From Aristolochia californica (taxonomy: Eukaryota; Streptophyta; Magnoliopsida; Piperales; Aristolochiaceae): 64,000 nt of DNA. A model generated the notes under the pieces. That model had not been told where the DNA came from, searched no databases, and saw only the letters and a program-made list of their open reading frames with translations. This document shows positions 47,701 through 59,696 of the stretch, one piece after another. Numbering within the stretch: position 1 is the stretch's first letter; each line of letters starts with the position of its first letter. Both the position numbers and the translations under genes were made by a program. Location of the stretch: NCBI GenBank assembly GCA_029961685.1, contig JARWKL010000015.1, positions 16,242,801 through 16,306,800 of the forward strand. The letters run 5' to 3'.

Positions 47701-50700
47701 TTATTATTGTTTTATATTTTTTGCATACATGAACTCTAAAATTTTCATTTTGGTGTAATATATTTTCCTTATCTTTTTATTTACGAGAAAAAATAGGAGA
47801 GTGAAAACTCAAGTTTGGATTTGAAAAAAAATTGAACATCGAAAATGGAAATGCACAAATGCTGAGAGAGATAATTCCAAAAGCCATCTGTGATTTTTAT
47901 GGATTGTAAACTCTTTTAGTTTTATAAATTGGGTTTTGCAATCATCGGAAGAGGGGGCGAGGCATTTTTAACTGAGTGTTGACTCCCTATCCATAAGTCA
48001 TTTCTAACAAAAGTTGTAGCTGTTACACATCATTAATCAATCAAAATATTTACGATGATCTATGATTGTAAGGACCGCTTTTGTAAAATAGGCAAAAAGT
48101 GGGTTGTTTGGCTCAGGAAAATATCCCACCACATGTTAACTAGAGAGTTTAATTTTTTCTACTCGTTCAAATTTTTGGATCATTAGGTCATTTGCATCAT
48201 CAACATGTTTCAGGCATGCATACCCACCACATTTAAAACATGTTAGGATCAAATAGAACTTTCATTCTTATAAAATTCGACCATGCTCTTAGGGGTTGTA
48301 CTACTGGAATTTCCCAAACATGGATAACAAAACTTTGGTGTTCATTTTTAGTGCGTGAAATAATTTTATTCACTTACATTTATTATAGTTTTCAATTTTT
48401 TGCATTCATAAACTCTAAAATTTTTATTTTGTTGTGATCTATTTGCCTTATCTTTTTGTTTATGAGAAAAATGGGAGTGTGAAAACTCAAGTTTTGATAT
48501 TCCAAAATAGAAATGCACAAATGCTGAGAGAGATAATTCCAAAAAGTATCTGTGATTTTTATGGACTGCAAACTTTTTTAGTTTTTTATATATTGGGTTT
48601 TGCAATCATCGGAAGAGGGGGACGAGGCATTTTTAACTGAGTGTTGACTCCCTAACAATAAGTCATTTCTAACAAAAATTTTAGCCGTTACACATCATTA
48701 ATCGATCAAAACATTTATGATGATCTATGATTGCTAGGTCCGCTTTTATAAAATAGGCAAAAAATGGGATGTTTGGCTGAGGTAAATATCCCACCCCGCG
48801 TTAACTTGAGAATTTAATTTTTTCTACTCCATGAAATTGTTGGATCATTAAGTCATTTGCATCATCAACATGTTTCATGCATGCAGATCCACCACATTTA
48901 AAATATGTTAGGATCAATTAGAAATCTCTTTTTTTTAAAGTTCTACCAAGTTATTAGGGTTGTACTAGTGGAATTTCCCAAACATGGATAACAAAACTTT
49001 GGTGTTTATTTTTAGTGCGTGAAATAATTTTCTTGTCTTATATTTATTATAGTTTTCTATTTTTTTCAAACATAAACTCAAAAATTTTCATTTTGATGTG
49101 ATCTATTTGTCTTATCTTTTTGTTTTAGAGAAAAATGGGAAAGTGAAAACTCAAGTTTGGATTTGAAAAAAAATTGAACATCCAAAACGGCAATGGACAA
49201 ATGCTGAGAGAGATAATTCCAAAAAGTATCTGTAATTTTTATGGATTTTAAGCTCTCTTAATTTTTTATATATTGGATTTTGCAATCATCAGAAGAGGGG
49301 GGTGACACATTTTTAACGGTGTGTTGAGTCCCAAACGATAAGTCATTTCTAACAAAAAATTTAGCCGTTACACATCATTAATCAATATAAACATTTACGA
49401 TCATCTCTGACTGTTAGGTCCACTTTTTTTAAAATAGGGAAAAGGTGGGTTGTTTGGCTCAGGTAAATATCCCACCGCACGTTATCTTGAGAATTTAATT
49501 TTTTCTTCTCCTTGAAAGTTTTGGATCATTAGGTCATTTGCATCATCAACATGTTTTAGGCATGCATATCCACCACATTTAAAACATGTTAGGCTCAATT
49601 AGAAATCTCTTTCTTCTAAAGTTATTAGGGGTTGTACTAGTGGAATTTCCCAAACATGGATCACAAAACTTTGGTGTTCATTTTTAGTGTGTGAAATAAT
49701 TTTATTCACTTACATTTATTTTAGTTTTATATATTTTCCATACATAAACTCTAAAATTTTCATTTTGTTGTGATCTATTTTCCTTTTTTTTTGTTTACAA
49801 GAAAAATAGGAAAGTGACAACCCAAATTTGGATTTGGAAAAAAGTAACATCCAAATAGGAGATGCAAAAAATGATAAGAGAGATAATTTCAAAAAGCATC
49901 TGTGATTTTTAAGGGTTGTAAACTCTTTTAGTTTTTTATATATTGGGTTTTAAAATCATCGGAAGAGGGGAGCGATGCATTATTAACTGAGTGTTGACGC
50001 CCAAACCGTAAGCCATTTCTAACAAAAATTATAGTCGTTACACATCAATAATTGATAAAAACATTAACGATCATCTATGATTTTTAGGCCCGGTTTTTGT
50101 AAAATAGGCAAAAAGAGGGTTGTTTGGCTCTGGTAAATATCCCACTGCACGTTAACCTGAGAATTAATTTTTTTCTACTCCTTGAAATTTTTTGATCATT
50201 AGGTCATTTGCATCTTCAACAAGTTTTACGCATGCATGTCCACCACATTTAAAACATGTTAGGATCAATTAGAAATATCTTTCTTATAAAGTTCCACCAA
50301 CTTACTTGGGGTTGCACTAGTGGAATTTCCCAAACAAGGATAACAACACTTTGGTGTTCATTTTTAGTGCTTCAAATAATTTTTTTCACTATCATTTACT
50401 ATAGTTTTCAATTTTTTGCAGACAAAAACTCTAAAATTTTTATTTTGCTGTGATCTATTTCACTAATCTTTTTGTTTACAAGAAAAATACGATAGTGAAA
50501 ACTCAAGTTTGGTTTTGAAAAAAATTGAACATACAAAATGAAAATGCAAAAATGCTGAGAGAGATAACTCCAAAAAGTATCTGTGATTTTTAAGGGTTGT
50601 AAACTCTTTTAGTTTTTTATATATTGGGTTTTGCAATTATCGGAAGAGGGGAGGCGAGGCATTTTAAACTAAGTGTTGACTCCCAAACCATAAGTCATTT

Positions 50701-53310
50701 CTAACAAAAATTATAGCCGTTACACATCATTAACTGATCAAAACATTTACAATGATCTATGATTGTTTGGTCCGCTTTTTGTAAAAAAGGCAAAAAGTGG
50801 GTTGTTTGACTCTGGTAAACATCCCACCGCACGTTAACTTGATAATTTAATTTTTTTATACTGCTTAAATTTTTTGGATTATTAGGTCATTTGCATCTTC
50901 AACATGTTTCAGGCATGCATATCCTCCACATTTAAAACATGTAAAGCTATTAGGGGTTGTACCAGTGGAATTTCCCAAACATGGATAACAAAACTTTGGT
51001 GTTCATTTTTAGTGGAAGAAATAATTTTTTTCACTCACATTTATTGTAGTTTTCAATTTTTTGCATAAATGAACTCTAAAAATTTTCATTTTGGTGTAAT
51101 TTATTTTCCTTATCTTTTTGTTTACGAGAAAAAATAGGAGAGTGAAAACTGAAGTTTGGATTTGAAAAAAAATTGAACAATGGAAATGCACAAATGCTGA
51201 GAGAGATAATTCCAAAAAGCATCTGTGATTTTTAGGGATTGTAAAATATTTTAGTTTTTTATATATCAGGTTTTGCAATCATTAGAAGAGGGGACGACAT
51301 ATTTTTAACTGAGTGTTGACTCCCTAACCTTAAGTCATTTCTAACAAAAATTATAGACGTTACACATCATTAATCAATCAAAAAATTTAAGTTGATCTAT
51401 GATGGTTAGGTCCGCTTTTTGTAAAATAGGCAAAAAGTAAGTTGTTAGGCTCAAGTAAATATCCCACCGCACATTAACTTGAGAGTTCAAAATTTTCTAC
51501 TCCAAATTTTTGGATCATTAGGTCATTTGCATCTTCAACATGTATCAGGCATGCATATCCACCACATTTTTAAAACTTGTTAGGATCAATTAGAAATTTC
51601 TTTCTTGTAAAATTCCACCAAGCTATTAGGGGTTGTACTAGTGGAATTTCCCAAACATGGATAACAAAACTTTGGCGTTCATTTTTAGTATGTGAAATAA
51701 TTTTCTTCACTTACATTTATTATAATTTTCAATTTTTTGCATACATAAACTCTAAAATTTTCATTTTGTTGTGATCTATTTGCCATATCTTTTTGTTTAC
51801 GAGAAAAATGGGAGAGTAAAATCTCAAATTTTGATTGGAAAGAAAATTGAACATCCAAAATGGAAATGCACAAATGCTGAGAGAGATAATTCCAAAAAGT
51901 ATCTGTGAATTTTTAGCAATGTAAAATCTTTTAGTTTTTTAAATATTGGGTTTTGCAATCATCGGAAGAGGGGGGCGAGGCCTTTTTAACAGACTGATGA
52001 CTCCCTAACCATAAGTCATGTCTAACAAAAAATTTAGCCGTTACACGTCATGAATCGATCAAAACATTTACGATGATCTATGACTGTTAGGTCCGCTTTT
52101 TGTAAAATGCGAGAAAGTGGGTTGTTTGGCTCAGGTAAATATCCCACAACACGTTAAATTGAGAATTTAATTTATTCTAGTCCTTGAAATTTTAGGATCA
52201 TTAGGTCATTTGCAACTTCAACAAGTTTCAGGCATGCATATCCACCACATTTTTAAAACATGTTAGGATCAATTAATTATCTCTTTCTTTTAAAGTTCTA
52301 CCACGTTATTAGGGGTTGAACTAGTGGAATTTCCCAAACATGGAGAACAAAACTTTGGTGTTCATTTTTAGTGCGTGAAATAATCGTCTGCACTTATATT
52401 TATTATTGTTATCAATTTTTTGTAAACATGAACTCTAAAATTTTCATTTTGTTGTGATCTATTTGCCTTATCTTTTTATTTTAGGGAAAAATGGGAGAGC
52501 GAAAACTTAAGTTTGGATTTGAAAAAAAAATTGAACATCCAAAATGGAAATGCACAAATGCTGAGAGAGAAAATTCAGAAAAGTATCTCTGATTTTTAGG
52601 ATTTTAAACTATTTTAGTTTTTTATATATTGGGTTTTGCAATCTTTAGAAGAGGGGGGTAAGACATTTTTAACGGAGTACTGACTCCCGAACCATAAGTC
52701 ATTTCTATAAAAAATTATAGTCTTTACACATCATTAATCTATCAAAACATTTACGATGATCTATGATTGTAAGGTCCACTTTTTGTAAAATTGGCAAAAA
52801 GTGGTTGTTTGGCTCTGGTACATAGCCCACCTCACGTTCACTTGAGAATTTTACTTTTTCTACTCGAAATTTTTGGATCATTAGGTCATTTGCATCTTCA
52901 ACATGTTTCAGGCATGCATTTCCACCACATTTAAAACATGTAAGGATAAATTAGAAATATTTTTTCTTAAAAATTTCCACCAAGCAATTAAGGGTTGTAC
53001 TAGTGGAATTTTCCAAACATGGATAACACAACTTTGGTGTTTACTTTTAGTGCGTGAAATAATTTTCTTCACTTACATTTATTTTAGTTTTTAATGTTTT
53101 GCATACATAAGCTCTAAAATTTTCATTTTGTTGCGATCTATTTGCCTGAACTTTTTGTTTACGAGAAAAATGGGAGAGTGAAAACTCAAGTTTGGATTTG
53201 AAAAAAAATTGAACATTCAAAATTGAAATGCACAAATGCTGAGAGAGATAATTCCAAATAGTATCTGTGATTTTTTAGGAATGTAAATTCTTTTAGTTTT
53301 TTATATATTG
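44706..53310 (-). repeat. Higher-order segment, copy B
   Basis: This is the counterpart of copy A; the shared markers are listed there. Its left limit is the point matching junction 1, because copy A is cut off by that junction. Similarity above the family background fades after about 53310, where 38760 and following no longer match. Confidence 0.82.
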
Positions 53311-56300
53311 GGTTTTGCAATCATCGGAAGTGGGGGACGAGGCCTTTTTAACTGTGTGTTGACTCCCAAACCGTAAGTCATTTTGCACAAAAATTATAGC
53401 CGTTACACATAATTCATCGATCAAAACATTTACGATGATCTATGATTTTTGGGTCCACTTTTTGTAAAATAGGCAAAATGTGGGTTGTTTTGCTCAGGTA
53501 AATATCCCACCCCACGTTAACTTGAGAATTTAATTTTTTCTGCTCCTTGAAATATTTGGATCATTCGGTCATTTGCATCATCAACATGTTTCAGGCATGC
53601 ATATCCACCACATTTAAACCATGTTAGGATCAATTACAAATCTCTTTCTTATAAAGTTCCACCTAGTTATTAGGGGCTCTACTAGTTGAATTTCCCAAAC
53701 ATGGTTAACAAAACTTTGGTGTTCATTTTTAGTGAGTGAAATAATTTTCTTCTCTTACATTTATTATTTAGTGTTTAATTTTTTTGCAAACATAAACTCT
53801 AAAATTTTCATTTAGTTGTGATCTATTTGCCTTATCTTTTTGTTTTCGAAAAAAATGGGAGAGTGAAAACTAAAGTTTAGATTTGAAAAAAAAATTGAAC
53901 ATCCAAAATGGAAATGCACAAATGCTGAGAGAGATAATTCCAAAAAGTATCTGTGATTTTTAATGATTTTAAACTCTTTTAGTTTTTTATATATTGGGTT
54001 TTGCGATCATCGGAAGAGGGGGGTGAGACATTTTTAACTGAGTGTTGACTCCCAAACCATAAGTCATTTCTAACAAAAATTATAGCTGTCACACATCACT
54101 ATTCGATCAAAATATTTACGATGATCTATGATTGTTAGGTCCGCTTTTTGTAAAATCGGCAAAAAGTGGGTTGTTTGGCTTTTGTAAATATACCACCATA
54201 GGTTAACTTGAGAATTTAATTTTTTCTAGTTCTTGAAAGTTTTGGATCATTAGGTCATTTGCATCTTTAACATGTTTCAGGTATGTATATCCACCACATT
54301 TAAAACATGTTAGGATCAATTAGAAAACTATTTCTTATAAAACTCCACCATGCTAATAGGGATTGTACTAGTGGAATTTCCCAAACATGGATAACTTTGG
54401 TGTTTATTTTTAGTGCGTGAAATAATTTTATTCACTTAAATTTATTTTATTTTTATATTTTTTGCATTCATAAACTCTAAAATTTTCATTTTGTTGTGAT
54501 ATATTTGCTATATCTTTTTGTTTACGAGAAAAATTGGAGAGCGAAAACTCAAGTTTGGATTTGAAAAAAATTGAACATCCAAAATGGAAATGCACAAATG
54601 CTGAGAGAGATAATTCTAAAAAGTATCTGTGATTTTAAAGGGTTGTAAACTTTTAGTTTTTTATATATTGGGTTTTCCAATCATCGGAAGAAGGGGTACG
54701 AGGTATTTTTAACTAACTGTTGACTCCCAAACCGTAAGTCATTTCTAACAAAAATTATAGCCGTTACACATCATTAATCGATCAAAACATGTACGATGAT
54801 ATATGATTGTTAGGTCGGCTTTTTGTAAAATAGGCAAAAAGTGGGTTGTTTGGCTCAGGTAAATATCCCACCACACGTTAACTTGAGAATTTAACTTTTT
54901 CTACTTCTTGAAATTTTTGTATCATTAGGACATTTGCATCTTTAACATGTTTCAGGCATGCATATCCACCACATTTAAAACATTTTAGGATCAATTAGAA
55001 ATTTCTTTCTTATAAAGTTCCACCAAGTTACTAGAGATTGTACTAGTGGAATTTCCCAAACAAGGATAACAAAACTTTGGTGTTCATTTTTAGGGCATGA
55101 TATAATTTTCTTCACTTAGATTTATTGTAGTTTTCAATTTTTTGCATACATAAGCTGTAAAATTTTCATTTTGTTGTGATCTATTTGCCTATTCTTTTTG
55201 TTTACAAGAAAAATAGGATAGTGAAAATTCAAGTTTGGATTTGAAAAAAAATTGAACATCCAAAATGGAAATGCACAAATGCTGAGAGAGATAATTCCAA
55301 AAAGTATCTGTGATTTTTTAGGAATGTAAACTCTTTTAGTTTTTTATATATTGGGTTTTGCAATAATCGGAAGAGGGGGCCGAGGCATTTTTAACTGAAT
55401 GTTGACTCTTTAACCAAAAGTCATTTCTAACAAAAATTATAGCCGTTACACGTCATGAATCGAGCAAAAAATTTATGATGATCAATGATTGTTAGGTCCT
55501 CTTTTTGTAAAATGGCAAAAAGTGGGTTGTTCAGCTCCGGTAAATATCCCACAGCAAGTTAAAATGTGAATTTAATTTATTCTACTCGAAATTTTTGGAT
55601 GATTAGGTCATTTACATCTTCAACATGTTTCAGGCATGCATATCCAACACATTTAAAACATGTTAGGATCAATTAGAAATCTCTTTCTTATAAATTCCAC
55701 CAAGCTATTAGGGGTTGTACTAGTGGAATTTCCCAAACATGGATAACAAAACTTTGGTGTTCATTTTTTGTGCGTGAAATAATTTTCTTCAATTAAATTT
55801 AATATAGTTTTCAATTTTTTGCATACATAAACTCTAAAATTTTCATTTTGTCGTAATCTATTTTCCTTATCTTTTTGTTTATGAGAAAAATGGGAGAGTG
55901 AAAACTCAAGTTTGGATTTGAAAAGAAATTGAACATCCAAAATGGAAATGCACAAATTCTGAGAGAGATAATTGCTAAATGTATCCATGATTTTTATGGA
56001 TTGTAAACTCTTTTAGTTTTTTAAATATTGTATTTTGCAATCATGGGTAGTGGGGGGCGAGGCATTTTTAACTTAGTGTTGACTCCCAAACTATAAGTAA
56101 TTTCTAACAAAAATTATAGCTGTTACAAATCATTAATCGATCAAAACATTTACGATGATCTATAATTGTTAGGTCCACTTTTAGTAAAATAGGCAAAAAA
56201 TGGGTTGTTTGGTTCTGGTAAATATTCCATCGCACGTTAACTTGAGAATTTAATTTTTCTACTCCTTCAAATTTTTGGATCATTAGGTCATTTGCGTCTT

Positions 56301-57413
56301 CAACATGATTCAGGCATGCATATCCACCACATTTAAAACATGTTAGGATCAATTAGAAATATCTTTCTTATAAAGTTCCACATTTATTAGGGCTTGTACT
56401 AGTGGAATTCCCGAAACATGGTTGACAAAACTTTGGTGTTCATTTTTAGTGCGTGAAATATTTTTCTTCACTTACATTTATTATAGTTTTCAATTTTTTG
56501 CATAAATAAACTCTATAATTTTCATTTTGTTGTGATCAATTTGCCTTGACTTTTTATTTACGAGAAAAATGGGAGAGTGAAAACTCAAGTTTGGATTTGA
56601 AAAAAAAATTAAACATCCAAATTGGAAAATACACAAATGCTGAGAGAGAAAATTCCAAAAAGTATATGTGATTTTTTAGGATTGTAAACTCTTTTAGTAT
56701 TTTATTTATTGGTTTTTGAAATCATCGGAAGAGGGGGGCCACGCATTTTTAACTGAGTGTTGACACCCTAACCATAAGTCATTTCTAACAAAAATTATAA
56801 CCGTTACACATCATTAATCGATCAAAACATTTACGATGATCAATGATTGTTAGGTCAGCTTTTTTTAAAATAGGCAAAAATTGGGTTGTTTGACTCTAGT
56901 GAATATCCCACCACAGGATAACTTAAGAGTTTAATTTTATCTACTCGAAATTTTTGGATCATTAGGACATGTGTATCTTCAACTTGTTTCAGGCATGTAT
57001 ATCCACCACATTTAAAATATGTCAGGATGACTTAGAAATTTCTTTCTTATAAAATTCCACCAAGCTATGAGGGGTTGTACTAGTGGAATTTCCCAAACAT
57101 GGGTACAAAACTTTGGTCTTCATTTTTAGTGCGTGAAATAATTTTCTTCACTTACATTTATTAATTTTTTAAATTTTTTGCATACATAAACTCTAAAATT
57201 TTCATTTTGTTGTGATCTATTTGCCTTATCTTTTTGTGTGAGGTTAAACTGGGAGAGTGAAAACTCAAGTGTGGATTTGAAAAAAATTGAACATCCAAAA
57301 TGGAAATGCATAAATGCCGCGAGAGATAATTTCTAAAAGAATCTGTGATTTTAAAGGATTTTAAACTATTTTAGTTTTTATATATTGGTTTTGCAATCAT
57401 TAGAAGAGCGTCA

Positions 57414-57436
57414 GGGGGGGGGGGGGGGGGGGGGGG
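57414..57436. repeat. Run of 23 consecutive G
   Basis: The G tract that most monomers have at this phase (3-8 G) is expanded here to 23. It lies between 'gaagagcgtca' and 'ctgagac'. Confidence 0.9.
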
Positions 57437-57669
57437 CTGAGACTTTTTTAATTGAGTGCTGACTTCCAGACTATAAGTCATCTCTAACAAATATTATTTC
57501 CATTAAAGATCATTAATCAATCAAAACATTTATGATGATCTATGATTGTTAGGTTCGCTTTTTTTAGAATCGTCAAAACATGGGTTGTATGGCTCATGTA
57601 AATATCCCACCGAACGTTAACTTGAGAATTTAATTTTTTCTACTCCTTGAAATTTTTGGATCATTGGGT

Positions 57670-58330
57670 CATTTGCATATTTTTGTTTACGAGAAAAATG
57701 GGAGAGTGAAAACTCAAGTTTGGATTTGAAATAAAATTGAACATCCAAAAAGTATCTATGATTTTTTAGGAATGTAAACTCTTTTGGTTTTTTATATATT
57801 GGGTTTTGCAATAATCGGAAGAGGGGGGCGAGGCATTTTTAACTGAATGTTGACACTTTAACCATAAGTCATTTCTAACAAAAATTATAGCCGTTACACG
57901 TCATGAATCGATCAAAACATTTATGATGAGCTATGATTGTTAGGTCCGCTTTTTTTAAAATTGAAAAAAGTGGGTTGTATGGCTCAGGTAAATATCCCAC
58001 AACACGATAAATTGTGAATTTATTTTATTCTATTCCTTGACATTTTTTTATCATTAGGTCATTTGCATCTTCAACATGTTTCAGGCATGCATATCCACCA
58101 CATTGAAAACATTTTTAGGATCAATTAGAAATCTCTTTCTTATAAAATTCCACAAAGCTATTAGGGGTTGTACAAGTGGAATTTCCTAAATATGGATAAC
58201 AAAACTGTGGTGTTCATTTTTAGAGCGTGAAATAATTTTCTTCACTCACTTTTATTATAGTTTTCAATTTTTTGCATACATAAACTCTAAAATTTTCACT
58301 TTGTCATGATCCAAAATGGAAATGCACAAT
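57670..58330 (-). repeat. Cluster of deletion-bearing monomers
   Basis: Three joins lie close together. 'gtcatttgcat' runs into 'atttttgtttacgag' near 57680. 'gaacatccaaaa' runs into 'agtatctatg' near 57748, with CCAAAA at both edges. 'tgtcatgatc' runs into 'caaaatggaaatg' near 58312. Intervals here are 391 and 602 bp. Confidence 0.85.
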
Positions 58331-59688
58331 TACTGAGAGAGATAATTCAAAAAAGTATCTGTGATTTTTTTGGAATTTAAACTCTTTTAGTTTTTATATA
58401 TTGGGTTTTGCTATCATCAGAAGAGGGGGGCGAGGCATTTTTGACTAAGTGTCGACTCCCTAACCATAACTCATTTCTAACAAAAATTATAGCCATTACA
58501 CGTCATGAATCGATCAAAACATTTACAATAATCATTGATTGTTAGGTCCGCTTTTTAGAAAATGGCACAAAGTGGGTTGTTTGGCTTAGGTAAATATCCC
58601 ACAGCACATTGAATTGAGAATTTAATTTATTCTACTCCTTGAAATTTCTGGATCATTAGGTCATATGCATCTTCAACATGTTTTAGGCATGCATATCCAC
58701 CACATTTAAAACATGTTAGGATCAATTAGAAATCTCTTTCTTATAAAGTTCCACCACATTATTAGGGGTTGTACTAGTGGAATTTCCCAAAAATGGATAA
58801 CAAAACTTTGGTGTTCATTTTTAGTGTGTGAAATAATTGTCTTCACTTACATTTATTATTGTTTTCAATTTTTTTCATATATAAACTCTCAAATTTTCAT
58901 TTTGTTCTGATCTATTTGCCTGATGTTTTTGTGTGAGGGAAGAATGGAAGGGTGAAAAACACAAGTTTGGATTTGAAAAAAAATTGAACATCCAAAATGA
59001 AAATGCACGAATGCTGAGAGAGATAATTTCAAAAAGTATCTATGATTTTTAAGGATTTTAAACTATTTTAGTTTTTTATATATTTGGTTTTTTAATCATC
59101 AGAAGAGGGTGGGTGAGACATTTTTAACTGAGTGTTGACTCCCAAACCATAAGTCATTTCTAAAAAAACTTATAGCCGTTACACATTATTAATCGATCAA
59201 AACATTTCGGATGATCTATGATTTTTAGGTCCGCTTTTTGTAAAATCGGCAAAACGTGGATTGTTTGGCTCTGGTAAAAATCCCACCGCACGTGAACTTG
59301 AGAATTTAATTTTTCTACTCCTTGAAATTTTTGTATCATTAGGTCATTTGCATCTTCACCATGTTCCAGGCATGCATATCCACCACATTTAAAATATGGT
59401 AGTATCAATTAGAAATCTCTTTCTTATAAAATTCCACCAAGCAATTAGCGGTTGTACTAGTGGAATTTCCCGAACATGGATAACAAAACATTAGTGTTCA
59501 TTTTTAGTGCGTGTAATAATTTTATTCACTTACATTTATTATAGTTTTCAATTTTTTGCATTAATAAACTCTAAAATTTTCATTTTGTTGTGATCAATTT
59601 GCCTTGCCTTTGTATTTACGAGAAAAATGGGAGAGAGAAAACTCAAGTTTGGATTTGAAAAAAAATTGAAAATCCAAAATGGAAAGAC

Positions 59689-59696
59689 ACAAAAAT
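59689..59696. other. Orientation and monomer-length junction 2
   Basis: Reverse sequence 'ggaaagacacaaa' runs into forward sequence 'aatagatcctaac' within a short A run. From here monomers are forward and 471-472 bp long. Confidence 0.94.

Larger units (their letters stand above)
28774..59690 (-). repeat. Satellite array, 677-bp family, reverse block
   Basis: About 46 monomers run on the minus strand. The reverse ruler 'gactccc' falls at about 29345, 30014, 30691, 31360, 32037, 32718, 33399, 34080, 34760, 35440, 36123, 36765, 37446, 38128, 38806, 39396, 40062, 40750, 41023, 41778, 42468, 43230, 43915, 44596, 45277, 45957, 46633, 47302, 47981, 48646, 49326, 49996, 50678, 51318, 51999, 52682, 53361, 54047, 54722, 55404, 56081, 56762, 57461, 57852, 58454 and 59147. 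The commonest interval is 680-683 bp. Read in monomer sense, this subfamily has 'aaacccaatatat' and usually 'aatgtggtggatatgcat', unlike the left block. A 65-codon frame starting MLGSIRN recurs on the plus strand here and on the minus strand in the left block, as expected for one repeat in opposite orientations. No gene is recognisable. Confidence 0.96.

Noticed and set aside
28774..59690. Simple inversion of part of one uniform array
   Set aside because: Diagnostic bases differ between the reverse block and the left block, so flipping alone does not explain it.
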